From Deltaproteobacteria bacterium (GTDB taxonomy: Bacteria > Myxococcota_A > Polyangia > Polyangiales > JADJMO01): a stretch of DNA of 64,000 bases. Shown in pieces: positions 52,921 to 61,757 of the stretch. The translations under genes were made by a program, and so were the position numbers. The DNA lies in NCBI GenBank assembly GCA_016182965.1, contig JACPFM010000104.1:1-64000 (forward strand). The letters run 5' to 3'. Every line of letters starts with the position of its first letter. The stretch's first letter is position 1. The notes beneath the pieces were generated by a model. That model was not told the DNA's origin. It worked only from the letters and a program-made list of their open reading frames with translations, and searched no databases.

Positions 52921-53847
52921 ATGAGCCAGGCGACCTTCACCTGCGCGCACGCGATGGCGCGCGGCGAGCCCATCGCTTGCATCGACGACGAGGAGGGCGC
53001 GCACGTCCCTTCGGAGGACCTGACCGGCGGCGAGGTCATCGACGCGCACGTACACCTCTTCCCGGCGCGGGTGCTCGAGGCGCTGTGGCGCTGGTTCGAC
53101 CGGCACGCCTGGCGCATCCGCTACCGACTCGACGCCGAGCAGACGATCGCCTTCCTCGCCGAGCGCGGCGTGCGGCGCCTGGTCGCGCTCCACTACGCGC
53201 ACGCTCCCGGGATGGCGCGGTCGCTCAACGCCTTCGTCCACGAGATCGCCCGCGCGCATCGCGACGTGGTGATCCCCCTCGGCACCGTATTGCCGGGCGA
53301 GCCCGACGCAGCGGCGATCGTGCGCGAAGCGCTGGGCCCGCTCGGCATGCACGGGCTCAAGCTGCACTGCCACGTGCAGAAGATGGGCGCCGACGATCGG
53401 CGGCTCGACGAGATCTACGCGCTCTGCCAGGAGGCCGGGAAGCCGGTGGTGATCCACGCCGGTCGCGAGCCGGCGAGCCCCGCGTACGGCGTCGACACGC
53501 GCGCGCTGTGCGGCGCCGATCAGGTCGATCGGGTGCTGCGGAGGTACCCGAAGCTCGTCATGGTGGTGCCGCACCTCGGCGCCGACGAGTTCGTGGAGTA
53601 CGCGGCGCTGCTCGAGCGGCACGAGAACCTGTGGCTCGACACCACGATGGCCGTCGCCGGCTTCTTCACCGAGCCCCCCGCGGACATCGTCGAGCGCAAC
53701 GTCGGCCGGCTGCTCTACGGCACCGACTTCCCGAACCTGCCGTTCGCGTGGGACCGCGAGATCCGGCGCCTCGTCGATCGCCCGCTCGATCGCGCGGGGC
53801 GAGCAGCGTTGTTCTCCGGCAACGCCCGGCGGGTCTTCGGGTTCTGA
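52921..53847 (+). CDS. Amidohydrolase-family (TIM-barrel) metal-dependent hydrolase
   Basis: A 308-residue protein of the amidohydrolase_2 type. Metal ligand candidates: IDAHVHLFPARV (HxH at strand one), LKLHCHVQ, VVIHAGREP, VPHLGADE and YGTDFPNLPF with the Asp at strand eight. The fold is that of cytoplasmic hydrolases and decarboxylases acting on small carboxylic acids; the substrate is unknown. An N-terminal stretch with two cysteines (FTCAHAM, IACIDDEE) precedes the barrel and is not part of the family core. Start at the ATG of 52921 with GGAGGT at about 52905-52910. It sits alone between two stalked lipoprotein genes. Confidence 0.88.
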   Translation: MSQATFTCAHAMARGEPIACIDDEEGAHVPSEDLTGGEVIDAHVHLFPARVLEALWRWFDRHAWRIRYRLDAEQTIAFLAERGVRRLVALHYAHAPGMARSLNAFVHEIARAHRDVVIPLGTVLPGEPDAAAIVREALGPLGMHGLKLHCHVQKMGADDRRLDEIYALCQEAGKPVVIHAGREPASPAYGVDTRALCGADQVDRVLRRYPKLVMVVPHLGADEFVEYAALLERHENLWLDTTMAVAGFFTEPPADIVERNVGRLLYGTDFPNLPFAWDREIRRLVDRPLDRAGRAALFSGNARRVFGF

Positions 53848-53915
53848 CCTCCCTCGGGACGATTGGCCTCCATCATCCGGTTGCGCCCGCGGCCGGATGC
53901 GCGATGCTCGTGGCC

Positions 53916-54650
53916 ATGCGGAGGTTCGCGCGGGGCTGGGTCGTTTCGGCGTTCGCCCTGGTGGTGGGCTGCAGCGGCGCCGACTTCGCCCTGGGACAGG
54001 GCGAAGACACGGGCGAGGACACGGGCGAGGTCGACGACGACGCCGTCGCCGAGACCGCCGCCGACACCTTCGAAGTCGACGCGTTCGACGGGTCGAGCGC
54101 CGACGTGACGGAAGACGACACGAGCGTGGTCGTCACCGACTCCGGTGAGACGAAGGACTCCGGCGCCAAGGACTCGGGCAAGACCGACACCGGGTCCGAC
54201 ACGTTCGTGGCCGACAGCTTCGTGGCCGACAGCTTCGTGGCTGACACGTTCAAGCCCGACACCTTCGTGCCCGACACCTGGGTCGCCGATACCTGGGTGG
54301 CCGACACGTTCGTGCCCGATACCTACGTGCCCGATACTTACGTGCCCGATACCTACGTGCCCGATACCTACGTGCCGGACACCTACGTGCCCGACACCTA
54401 CGTGCCCGACACCTACGTGCCCGACACCTCCGTTTCGGATTCGTCGAGCGACGACGGCGCCACGGCGCGCGATTCCGGCTTCAAATACGACGGCGGCAAG
54501 GACGCGATCGTCATCCTCGACGGCGGTGGGATCGACCTGTGCGACGGTGTCTACTGCACGACCTACTGCTGCCCGACCACCGGCGCGTGCGTGCCGCTCG
54601 GCTGCGTGGGCGACGAGTGCTGTTCGTCGTCGAGCAGCAGCGGCCCGTAG
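53916..54650 (+). CDS. Lipoprotein with sixteen [SAP]D[TS][FWY]V pentads
   Basis: A 244-residue lipoprotein. The signal ends LVVGC (Cys19 from this start). An acidic Gly/Glu/Asp/Thr segment of about 75 residues comes first. Then sixteen contiguous pentads (SDTFV, ADSFV, ADTFK, PDTWV, and seven PDTYV, PDTSV) span 54195-54434. A Ser/Asp-rich stretch and a small Cys-rich module with eight cysteines (CDGVYCTTYCCPTTGACVPLGC, here split as CDGVYCTTYCC and TTGACVPLGC) lead to a Ser-rich end. The array is not the AxLxx pentapeptide-repeat helix. It may be an extended stalk with an aromatic every fifth residue. Start chosen at 53916; the ATG at 53904 is also in frame. Confidence 0.82.
   Translation: MRRFARGWVVSAFALVVGCSGADFALGQGEDTGEDTGEVDDDAVAETAADTFEVDAFDGSSADVTEDDTSVVVTDSGETKDSGAKDSGKTDTGSDTFVADSFVADSFVADTFKPDTFVPDTWVADTWVADTFVPDTYVPDTYVPDTYVPDTYVPDTYVPDTYVPDTYVPDTSVSDSSSDDGATARDSGFKYDGGKDAIVILDGGGIDLCDGVYCTTYCCPTTGACVPLGCVGDECCSSSSSSGP
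54195..54434 (+). repeat. 15-bp coding tandem array (DTYV stalk)
   Basis: Sixteen 15-bp units. Seven near-identical copies of CCCGATACCTACGTG run from 54315 to 54419; the preceding units are more varied (GACACGTTCGTGGCC and similar). The same pentad, encoded on the opposite strand, occurs in the neighbour lipoprotein at 52470-52529. Confidence 0.9.
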
Positions 54651-54762
54651 CCGCCGCGTGGTCAGGAGTGCGACACGAAGCTCCGCGCAGCCGTTGCCCG
54701 TGCGCCTCGAAAGTCCCGTGGACGCGCGGGCGTGATCGCACCGTTCAGCTACTCTTGGCCGG

Positions 54763-56217
54763 ATGTACCTGCGAGGGAGGCTGGTCGCGTGGGTGTGCTC
54801 GCTGGGTCTCGTCGCGTGCGGCGGCGCGGCGGAAGAAGCGGGCGATCCCCTGGTCGCCGGTGGCGACGTCGGCCTCGACGGGGTTGAGGGCGCAGACGGC
54901 GCAGGTGACGCGCCGCTGACCGACGCCGCCGAGGACGTGCCCGAGCCCACGCCGGACACCGGGCCGACGAAGCCCGTATGGGACGTCAACGCCGAGAAGC
55001 GGAAGACCTGCCTCTTCGCGGCCGGCTCGCGGACGACCGAGACGATCGGTCCGGCCGTGCCGCACGGAGACGCGCTGCCGTTCGAGCACGTCGTCGTGCT
55101 GATGCTCGAGAACCGCAGCTTCGATCACTACTTCTCGGAGCTGCCCTCCTACGGCGTGACCGACGTCGACGTCGCGGGCGCAGACGACTCGAACCCCGAT
55201 CCGTCGACCGGCAAGCCGGTGAAGCGCTTTCACGAGACGCGCTACTGCGTCGTCGACACCGCGCACAACTGGGGGCCGGTGCACCTGCAGTACGACGACG
55301 GCCTGATGGACGGCTTCGTCATGACGTCGAACCCCGGCGGCGCGCGCGCGATGGGGTACTACGACCAGACCGACATCCCGTACTACTACTGGCTGTCGAA
55401 GACGTTCGCGATCAGCGATCGCCACTTCTGCTCGCTGCTCGGTCCCACCTGGCCCAATCGCTTCTACTTCTACGGCGCGACCTCGTGGGGCCGCACGCAC
55501 ACGCCCGATACGCCGCCGCTCGGCAAGCCGAAGATCACCGACCAGCTGCAGGGCATCGGCAAGTCGTGGAAGATCTACCGCAACGGCACGGTGTCGTTCG
55601 CGCTGGTCTTCGGGCCGTCCTATGCGGGCACCAACTTCACGAACTTCGGCGAGGACGTGAAGAACGACAAACTGCCGTCGCTCGCGATCATCGACCCGAA
55701 CTTCACCGGCGGCGAGAACGGCGCGCAGGACGACGAGCACCCGCCGGCGAACATCCAGAAGGGTCAGAAGTTCGTCAAGCGCGTGGTCGACACGCTCGCC
55801 TCGAACCCGGCGGTCTGGAAGAAGACCGTCCTGCTCGTCACCTACGACGAGCACGGCGGGTTCTACGATCACGTGGCGCCGCCCGAGGCCTGCGAGCCCG
55901 ACGGCGACCGGCCGCCGGACTACAAGTTCGATCGGCTCGGCATCCGCGTGCCGCTGTTCGCCATCTCGCCGTGGACGAAGCCGGGGTACGTGAGCCACAC
56001 GGTGACCGATCTCTCGAGCCTCACGCGCTTCATCCAGAACCGCTGGGATCTGCCCGCGCTCACGCGCCGCGACGCCAACGCGTGGCCGATGCTCGACATG
56101 TTCGACTTCTCGAAGATGTCGTTCGAGAAGGCGCCGGCCGGCGCGCCGTCGGCGGATCCGACGGCGGCCGGCCTCGATTGGTGCCGCGAGAACTCACCGG
56201 GGACGGGGCTGCCCTGA
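54763..56217 (+). CDS. Phosphoesterase-family lipoprotein (acid phosphatase/phospholipase C-like)
   Basis: A 484-residue lipoprotein. The signal ends LGLVAC (Cys19), and an acidic linker of about 50 residues follows. The catalytic domain of the phosphoesterase family (phospholipase C and AcpA acid phosphatase) follows. MLENRSFDHYF is the hallmark nucleophile and metal region (Glu116, Asp121, His122). Then come ISDRHFCSLLGPTWPNRFYF, LPSLAIIDPNF, and VTYDEHGGFYDHVAPP with the second metal ligands. Length of the domain is typical for the AcpA-like subgroup. It probably hydrolyses phosphate esters or phospholipids at the outer surface. Cys residues near HETRYCVVD and HFCSLL may form disulfides. 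Confidence 0.92.
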   Translation: MYLRGRLVAWVCSLGLVACGGAAEEAGDPLVAGGDVGLDGVEGADGAGDAPLTDAAEDVPEPTPDTGPTKPVWDVNAEKRKTCLFAAGSRTTETIGPAVPHGDALPFEHVVVLMLENRSFDHYFSELPSYGVTDVDVAGADDSNPDPSTGKPVKRFHETRYCVVDTAHNWGPVHLQYDDGLMDGFVMTSNPGGARAMGYYDQTDIPYYYWLSKTFAISDRHFCSLLGPTWPNRFYFYGATSWGRTHTPDTPPLGKPKITDQLQGIGKSWKIYRNGTVSFALVFGPSYAGTNFTNFGEDVKNDKLPSLAIIDPNFTGGENGAQDDEHPPANIQKGQKFVKRVVDTLASNPAVWKKTVLLVTYDEHGGFYDHVAPPEACEPDGDRPPDYKFDRLGIRVPLFAISPWTKPGYVSHTVTDLSSLTRFIQNRWDLPALTRRDANAWPMLDMFDFSKMSFEKAPAGAPSADPTAAGLDWCRENSPGTGLP

Positions 56218-56220
56218 CGG

Positions 56221-57102
56221 TCAGCGCCGTCGACGCACGCGGCGCACGGCGACGAACGCGAGGGCCGCGAGCGCCAGGCCGGTGCTCGTCTTCGAGGCGC
56301 TGCCGCTGCCCGGCGTGCTGCAGTCGCAGCCGTCGTCCTCCTCGACCGGCGTGACTCCGCCGGTGCCGGTGTCGGCGACCGCGCCGGTGTCGGCGAGCGC
56401 GCCCGTGTCCGTCACCGTCGTGCCCGTGTCCGTCGGCGCCGCGCCCGTGTCGGCGGCGGCGCCAGTGTCGGCGGCGGCCCCCGTGTCGGCGGCCGCGCCG
56501 GTGTCGGTGACCGCCGTGTCGGCGGCGGCGTCGCCCGCGCCGGCGTCGGGGCAGGTGATCGTGACGGCCAAGACCTTCGAGGCGGCGTTGTCGCCCGTGG
56601 CGCCGCCGGCGCCGTCGGTCGACGCACCCCAGCCGGTGAGGTTGAGCGTGGTGCCGCATGCGACGGTATCCGTCGGATCGAACGTGAAGCGGAACTCGGC
56701 GGCGCCGGACGTGTACGCGCGCGCCGCGGTGTGCGTCAGCTCGGTGGTCGTCCCGGCGGTGATCGTCTTCACGCCGGTGTCGGTGCTCACCTTCAACACG
56801 CCGGCGGTCGAGCCGACGCTTGGCGAGATGTTGAACGAGCCGTAGGTCTGGCCGCCCGTGATGCGCAGCAGCAGGTCGATCGTGGCGGTGCGGTCGACGT
56901 TGATCGTCGACACCTCGGTGCCGGCGGTGGTGCGGAACGACACCGTCGGGGCGGCGCCGCCGCTGTGGCACATCGTGCATCCCGCTGCCGGAGTCGCCGT
57001 CCAGCTCGTCGAGGCGATGCCGCCCGAGAAGGCGTGCGCGCGACCTGCGAGGCTCGCCGTCAGCGCGACCACCGAAGCGACGATCAAGTGCTTGCCATTC
57101 AT
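56221..57102 (-). CDS. Secreted CXXCH protein with TG-rich stalk and MYXO-CTERM-like tail
   Basis: A 293-residue protein. Signal peptide with cleavage after AHA (residue 24). Shortly after the cleavage site comes GCTMCHSGG, a CXXCH haem-binding motif at residues 42-46, then a strand-rich domain of about 130 residues (FRTTAGTEVSTINVDRTATIDLLLRI). It resembles the myxobacterial 'choice-of-anchor V' proteins, as I recall that family. A stalk of repeated DTGAAA units covers about 200-255. CDCSTPGSGS, a hydrophobic helix and RRVRRRR follow as a MYXO-CTERM-like sorting signal. AAAGGA lies upstream of the ATG at 57102. A single-haem cytochrome or a structural Cys pair are both possible. Confidence 0.88.
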   Translation of the reverse strand: MNGKHLIVASVVALTASLAGRAHAFSGGIASTSWTATPAAGCTMCHSGGAAPTVSFRTTAGTEVSTINVDRTATIDLLLRITGGQTYGSFNISPSVGSTAGVLKVSTDTGVKTITAGTTTELTHTAARAYTSGAAEFRFTFDPTDTVACGTTLNLTGWGASTDGAGGATGDNAASKVLAVTITCPDAGAGDAAADTAVTDTGAAADTGAAADTGAAADTGAAPTDTGTTVTDTGALADTGAVADTGTGGVTPVEEDDGCDCSTPGSGSASKTSTGLALAALAFVAVRRVRRRR

Positions 57103-57371
57103 CGATGAAGTCCTTTCCGCGACCCGAGCAGGCGAGCTGCTCCGTTGGGGCAGCCCCGATCTGCAGCGCCCATGCCCGGTCCCGCGGTGAGCACACGCCG
57201 GCGCTCGCGTGCGCAGGGCGCGAGCGCGCGACGTACCCAGAGCCTCGACGCTGGCAGCGCGTCGCCCTTGGTGCGACCGCTCGCGTCGTAACCATGATGC
57301 GCTCGCCCCGCGCACGCCCCGCACGGAGCGCTTCCGACGCGCGCCGCTGCGCGGCGACCAACCGCAGTGCG

Positions 57372-58040
57372 TCAGAAGTGATACGTGATCTCGTACGGCA
57401 CGCAGGCCGTCGCGGTCGGCGCGTCGACCCGCAGGTACACGTCGGCGCCGTCGTCGGCGCCCGGCAGCGGGCACGTGTGCTCGACCTCGACCTCGCCCGG
57501 CCCGTCGCTGCAGCAGCCGTTCACGCCGCCGGGCGACGTCGCCGGGGTGCCCTTCGGGCAGCTCTTGATCGACGTGGTCCCCGCCGAGCACGAGACGAAC
57601 ACGCACACGCGCACGCCGCTGGTCTTCGTCGAAGCGGTCGGGTCGACGACGCACCCGAGCTTGTCGCTGCCCGTGAAGTGCCAGAAGTCGGGGTCCGTCG
57701 CGCCGGCGACCACGCCCTTGAACGACCCGCCGCTCGAGTCGCAGTCGTCGATGTCCTTCAACGACACCGCGCTCGGGAGGCTGTTGTTCGGCTCGGACTC
57801 GGAGCCCTCGCACACGAGCGGCCCGTCGCCTGCCGTGTCGGTCGGCGCCGCGTCGCTCGTCTCGGCGCCCGCGTCGGCGGCGGCGTCTTCATCTCCGGGG
57901 GGAGGCTCGCCGGTGTCCTCGTCGGCATCGCCCGACTCGCGCGCTGCGTCGCGCACCGGATCGACGTCGACGGGGGCCTCGCCGGCGCAGGCGAACGTCA
58001 GGGTGCCGATCAGCGCGACGAGCGACACGGCGACACGCAT
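57372..58040 (-). CDS. Secreted protein with pre-peptidase-like domain
   Basis: A 222-residue protein. The signal is MRVAVSLVALIGTLTFAC; the lipobox is weak. An Asp/Ala/Glu/Pro linker covers about 20-75. The domain from about 78 to 220 begins CEGSESEPNNSLPSAVSL and continues GVVAGATDPDFWHFTG with VCVFVSC. This is the pattern of pre-peptidase C-terminal (PPC) sandwich domains, but it has eight cysteines (CPKGTPATSPGGVNGCC among them). The domain is normally an appendage of secreted enzymes; here it stands alone. It is divergent from the Lys-rich lipoprotein with 46 bp between starts. The 57103-57371 region before it on this strand shows no gene. Confidence 0.78.
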   Translation of the reverse strand: MRVAVSLVALIGTLTFACAGEAPVDVDPVRDAARESGDADEDTGEPPPGDEDAAADAGAETSDAAPTDTAGDGPLVCEGSESEPNNSLPSAVSLKDIDDCDSSGGSFKGVVAGATDPDFWHFTGSDKLGCVVDPTASTKTSGVRVCVFVSCSAGTTSIKSCPKGTPATSPGGVNGCCSDGPGEVEVEHTCPLPGADDGADVYLRVDAPTATACVPYEITYHF

Positions 58041-58086
58041 CGACGGAGGATACCGCGCGGCTCCGGAGTCTGGTAATCGAGGGCCC

Positions 58087-58617
58087 ATGACGGCGCTCCC
58101 CCGATTGCTCGCGTTCCTCCTTCCGCTCGTGCTCGTCGTCCCGGTCGTGGGCGGAGGGTGCAGCAAGGAGGAATCGGCCGAAAAAGAGGCGGACGAGAAG
58201 TCCGCCAAGTCCGAGAAGGACGAAGAAGAGGGCAGCAAGAAGAAGAAGAAGAAGGCTGCCGACGACGAAGAGGACGAAGAGGGCAGCAAGAAGAAGAAGA
58301 AGAAGGCTGCCGACGACGAAGAGGCCGACGAGAAGAAGCCCTCCTCGTCCGACGAAGAGCCCGCCGAGCCGCTGCCGGGTGAGCCGGAGAACAAGGCCAA
58401 GGTCGGCGCGACGACGACCACGAAGACCGACGCTGGCGTGAAGACCGACGCGGGCGCCAAGGCCGACGCGGGCGATGCCGGTGCGAAGGTCGACGCGGCG
58501 GCCGCCGACGCCGCCAAGGCGGCAGACGCAGCGAAACCCGCCGATGCCGCCGCTCCCAAGCCGACCACGACCACCACGGGGCTCGTGCCGCTCAAGCCGA
58601 GCGTCGGCGGAAAATAG
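58087..58617 (+). CDS. Low-complexity Lys/Glu/Ala-rich lipoprotein
   Basis: A 176-residue lipoprotein. The signal ends VGGGC (Cys25). The mature part is without globular domain: two copies of an acidic-and-Lys unit (EEEGSKKKKKKAADDEE and EDEEGSKKKKKKAADDEE), then a Pro/Glu segment, and an Asp/Ala-rich region (TDAGVKTDAGAKADAG) ending in Thr and LVPLKP. The repeat is coded by a tandem duplication of about 51-54 bp (58219-58323). Similar Lys tails end the lipoprotein at 37854. Likely an unstructured envelope or surface polymer; function unknown. Confidence 0.75.
   Translation: MTALPRLLAFLLPLVLVVPVVGGGCSKEESAEKEADEKSAKSEKDEEEGSKKKKKKAADDEEDEEGSKKKKKKAADDEEADEKKPSSSDEEPAEPLPGEPENKAKVGATTTTKTDAGVKTDAGAKADAGDAGAKVDAAAADAAKAADAAKPADAAAPKPTTTTTGLVPLKPSVGGK
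58219..58323 (+). repeat. Tandem duplication of about 51-54 bp in coding sequence
   Basis: Two consecutive copies, 58219-58272 and 58273-58323, encode EGSKKKKKKAADDEE with near-identical codons. The poly-AAG stretches explain slippage. Confidence 0.8.
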
Positions 58618-58661
58618 CTGCGCATCTCGTCGAGGCATGCGCGCTGCACCCGATCGCGCGC

Positions 58662-59195
58662 ATGCCCGCGTACGAACGTCTCGCAGACGACACGACCACT
58701 CCGGTGGTCGTGTGCGGCGTGCTCGCCGGGCTCGCCGGAGGCGTGCTCGGGATGATCCCGAGCGCGCTGGTCGCGCTCGCGCGCGGCGAGGGCCTCGGGT
58801 ATCCGAGCAAGCTGGTCGCCGCGTCGCTCATGGGGCGTGAGGCGCTGGCGAACGGCAACGCGCTCGGGGCGAGCATGCTCGGCGCGCTGATGACGGTCGT
58901 CGCCTCGTCGGCCGCAGGGGCGGCGTTCACGTGGCTGCGGCGGCGCGAGGCCCGCTTCAAGCTGCTCGTCGCGGAGGGGATCGGCTTCGGTCTCGTGCTC
59001 TTCGGCCTGCTGTGGGCGGCGCTGCCGCTGCTCGATGCGACGATGGCCGAGCGTCCCTCGATGGCGGCGCTCGCGGTGTCCTACGCGCTCTTCGGCGCCT
59101 CGCTGTCGCTGCAGCTTCCGCTGCGCATCGGCTCCTTCGACGTGACCGATGCGGACCGCGTGCGCGCGAGCCTCGACGAGGTGGAGGGGCTCTGA
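58662..59195 (+). CDS. Small integral membrane protein
   Basis: A 177-residue protein with about four hydrophobic helices: VVVCGVLAGLAGGVLGMIPSALVAL, ASMLGALMTVVASSAAGAAF, LLVAEGIGFGLVLFGLLWAAL and MAALAVSYALFGASLSL. The loop LGYPSKLVAASLMGREAL resembles YagU/DUF1440-type membrane proteins (weak, from memory). No catalytic motif. Its stop at 59195 lies 23 bp before the TreT start, so the two are probably one transcript. Confidence 0.75.
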   Translation: MPAYERLADDTTTPVVVCGVLAGLAGGVLGMIPSALVALARGEGLGYPSKLVAASLMGREALANGNALGASMLGALMTVVASSAAGAAFTWLRRREARFKLLVAEGIGFGLVLFGLLWAALPLLDATMAERPSMAALAVSYALFGASLSLQLPLRIGSFDVTDADRVRASLDEVEGL

Positions 59196-59218
59196 TAAGC
59201 GCCGGAGGAGAGCGGCGG

Positions 59219-60676
59219 ATGGGGACCCTCGTCGAAGTCGAGCTCAGGCCGGAGTCGGTCGAGCGCTTCTCCACGATCACCGGCCGCGACGCCATCCAGG
59301 CGTTGCAGGAGCTCTCGGCCCGCATCCGCGCCGAGGCGCCGGGCCGCATCGTCTGGAACGTGAACTCGACCGCGGTCGGCGGCGGCGTCGCCGAGATGCT
59401 GCGTCCTCTCCTGTCGTACGCCCGCGGCCTCGGGATCGACGCACGCTGGGTGGTCATCGGCGGCTCGCCCGAGTTCTTCCGCATCACCAAGCGGCTCCAC
59501 AACGCGCTGCACGGCGAGCTCGGCGACGGATCACCGCTCGGCGACGCGGAGCGTCGGATCTACGAGGCGAAGATCCACGAGAACGCCCAGGATCTCCTCG
59601 CGCTCGTGCGCCCGGGCGACGCGGTCATCCTGCACGATCCGCAGACCGCGGGTCTGGTCCACGGGCTGCACGCCGCCGGCGCGATGATCATCTGGCGATG
59701 TCACATCGGCGCCGACGATCGCAACGAGCAGACGGCGCTCGGCTGGCGGTTCCTCGAGCCGTACGTCACGGCCGCCGACGTGTGCGTGTTCTCGCGCGCC
59801 GCCTACGCGCCGGAGCTGCTCGACCCGGACCGCGTGGTCGTCATCCAGCCGTGGATCGATCCGTTCTCGGCGAAGAACCAGGATCTGGACCCGGACACCG
59901 TCCGCGGCATCCTCGTGCACGTCGGCGTGATCACCGGCGAGGCGGGGCCCACCTCGTTCGTGCGCTCCGACGGCTCGCCAGGGCGCGTCGATCGTTGCGC
60001 CGACGTGGTGCGCCTCGGGCCTCCGCCGCGCGCCGACACGCCGCTCGTGGTGCAGGTGTCGCGCTGGGACGATCTGAAGGATCCCATCGGCGTGATGCAC
60101 GGCTTCGGCGAGCTCGGCCCGGCCACCTGTGGAGCGCACCTGCTCCTCGTCGGCCCGAACGTGCACGCCGTCGCCGACGATCCGGACGGCGCGCGCGTCT
60201 TCGAAGAGGTCGTTACCGCGTTTCGCGCGCTGCCGCACCACGCGCGCAGCATGGTGCACCTCGTGTGTCTACCGACGCGCGACGTCGAGGAGAACGCCGC
60301 GATCGTGAACGCCATCCAGCGCCACGCCGCGGTCGTCGTCCAGAAGAGCCTGCGCGAGGGCTTCGGCCTGACGGTGACCGAGGCGATGTGGAAGGCGCGT
60401 CCGATCGTCGCCAGCGCCGTCGGCGGCATCGTCGATCAGATCGACGACGGCGTGCACGGGCTCCTGCTCCGCGACCCGCGCGATCACCCGGCGTTCGCGC
60501 GGGCGGTCGAGCGCCTGCTCTGCGATCGTCCGTTCGCCGAAGCGCTCGGCGCCGCCGCGCGCAGACGAGCCCGGGAGAGGTTCGTCGGGCTGCGCAGCCT
60601 CGTCGAGTACGCCGCGGTGATCGAGCGCGGCGTCGCGGCGGGTGCTCCGCCGCGCGCCGCTGCGCGGGATCAGTAG
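59219..60676 (+). CDS. treT: TreT-like trehalose synthase (GT4 glycosyltransferase)
   Basis: A 485-residue glycosyltransferase of the GT-B fold. TreT reversibly joins glucose and an NDP-glucose to give trehalose, an osmoprotectant. VNSTAVGGGVAEML at about 48-61 is the family-typical loop. RWVVIGGSPEFFRITKRLHNAL follows, then the DP/HDPQTAGLV segment. The donor site is QKSLREGFGLTVTEAMWKARPIVAS with the EX7E pair Glu380 and Glu388. The match to archaeal and bacterial TreT is from motif memory. Start at the ATG of 59219, with GGAGGAG at 59204-59210. The last codons overlap the convergent 3D-domain gene by 7 bp. Confidence 0.88.
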   Translation: MGTLVEVELRPESVERFSTITGRDAIQALQELSARIRAEAPGRIVWNVNSTAVGGGVAEMLRPLLSYARGLGIDARWVVIGGSPEFFRITKRLHNALHGELGDGSPLGDAERRIYEAKIHENAQDLLALVRPGDAVILHDPQTAGLVHGLHAAGAMIIWRCHIGADDRNEQTALGWRFLEPYVTAADVCVFSRAAYAPELLDPDRVVVIQPWIDPFSAKNQDLDPDTVRGILVHVGVITGEAGPTSFVRSDGSPGRVDRCADVVRLGPPPRADTPLVVQVSRWDDLKDPIGVMHGFGELGPATCGAHLLLVGPNVHAVADDPDGARVFEEVVTAFRALPHHARSMVHLVCLPTRDVEENAAIVNAIQRHAAVVVQKSLREGFGLTVTEAMWKARPIVASAVGGIVDQIDDGVHGLLLRDPRDHPAFARAVERLLCDRPFAEALGAAARRRARERFVGLRSLVEYAAVIERGVAAGAPPRAAARDQ

Positions 60677-61569
60677 CCGCGCTCGATGTGGATGCCGCAC
60701 TTGGCGGCCCCGTCGTAGACGGTGATCGTGGAGCGGCCGGCCATCGTCGTGCTGCCGTTCATCAGCGTCGAGTACGCCGACTTCAAACCGGCGAAGAAGT
60801 CGATGTGCTTGCCGAAGATGCCGTAGCCGGTGTCGACCGCGCGCACGCAGCCGTCGTGGATCAGCGACGAGCGCGGCGACGGCATCTTCACGCCGTCGAG
60901 CTCCTTGACGTAGTACCAACGGCCGATCTGGAGGACGCTCTTGTCGACGGCGATCGAGCGGAACGGGCGCAGCTTGTACGAGGTGCCGCTGATCGGGCTC
61001 GGGACGCCCATGCCCCAGTCGTAGAAGGAGCTCATCAGCTTCCAGCAGCCGCCCGCGTCGTTGAACACGCGCTTGGTGCCGTCGCTCGCCGTGAAGCGGC
61101 CGGTCATCTCCATGCGGACCGCGTCGCGCCAGGCATAGGACGCGTAGGTCAGGAAGCGGCCGTCGCAGTCGCGGAGGGTCACCTGGTTGGGGTCGTCGGC
61201 GGGACGGTTGGCCACCCAGTAGTACGTGAGGTCGAACGTCGTGCCGTACGAGGTCGAGAGCGCGGCCTCGCTCTTTCCGACGCCGTCGACGACGGGCTTG
61301 CCGGGCGCGCCCGGGTCCTCCGGCGTCGCGTCCTCCTCGCCGTTCTCCTCGGTCGCCTGGCCGGTCGTCTCGGTGGGCGCGTCGGTCGCCGGCTCGTCGT
61401 CCTTCCACGCCTCGGCAGGCGTGGGCGCGCGGCCGTGCGGGCTCTGCGCTTCGTCCGCCTGCACGGCCGGGCCGCCGGCGCCTCGCGTGTCGCCGGTCGA
61501 ACCGGAGCCTCCGCAGGCGACGAGGGAGAGTGTGCACAGGGAGAATGCAGTGATGTACGCCAATCGCAT
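60670..61569 (-). CDS. Lipoprotein with C-terminal 3D (double-psi barrel) domain
   Basis: A 299-residue lipoprotein. The signal ends LSLVAC (Cys19 from the ATG at 61569); an in-frame ATG 21 nt upstream is possible. A long acidic/Pro linker follows (ATDAPTETTGQATEENGEE). The structured part begins at FDLTYYWVANRP. It ends with the 3D signature SLIHDGCVRAVDTGYGIFGKHIDFFAG, whose Asp residues define the family of the lytic transglycosylase MltA C-terminal part and related peptidoglycan-processing proteins. It probably acts on or binds the cell wall. Cys in RDCDGRF and GGCWKL may form a disulfide. It is convergent with treT, overlapping by 7 bp. Confidence 0.88.
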   Translation of the reverse strand: MRLAYITAFSLCTLSLVACGGSGSTGDTRGAGGPAVQADEAQSPHGRAPTPAEAWKDDEPATDAPTETTGQATEENGEEDATPEDPGAPGKPVVDGVGKSEAALSTSYGTTFDLTYYWVANRPADDPNQVTLRDCDGRFLTYASYAWRDAVRMEMTGRFTASDGTKRVFNDAGGCWKLMSSFYDWGMGVPSPISGTSYKLRPFRSIAVDKSVLQIGRWYYVKELDGVKMPSPRSSLIHDGCVRAVDTGYGIFGKHIDFFAGLKSAYSTLMNGSTTMAGRSTITVYDGAAKCGIHIERGY

Positions 61570-61757
61570 GGGGGTGCTTCTTGTGAGCACTCCCCCCGAT
61601 CGCCAGTGCTCCTACATGGTGCACTGCGAAGTTTCGTGCGCACCGGCGGCACACGAACACCCATGGTGCGCCGCTGCCGTCGACGCGCCGCCGAGCCGTC
61701 TCCGTGGGGCCCGCCGGTTGCTCCGCTGCGTCTCGTCGAAGCGAGACCAGGTGCCCC

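Noticed and set aside
54195-54434. The 15-bp arrays as a CRISPR or minisatellite outside genes
   Set aside because: The period is a multiple of three, frame is kept, and the translation is a regular lipoprotein stalk.
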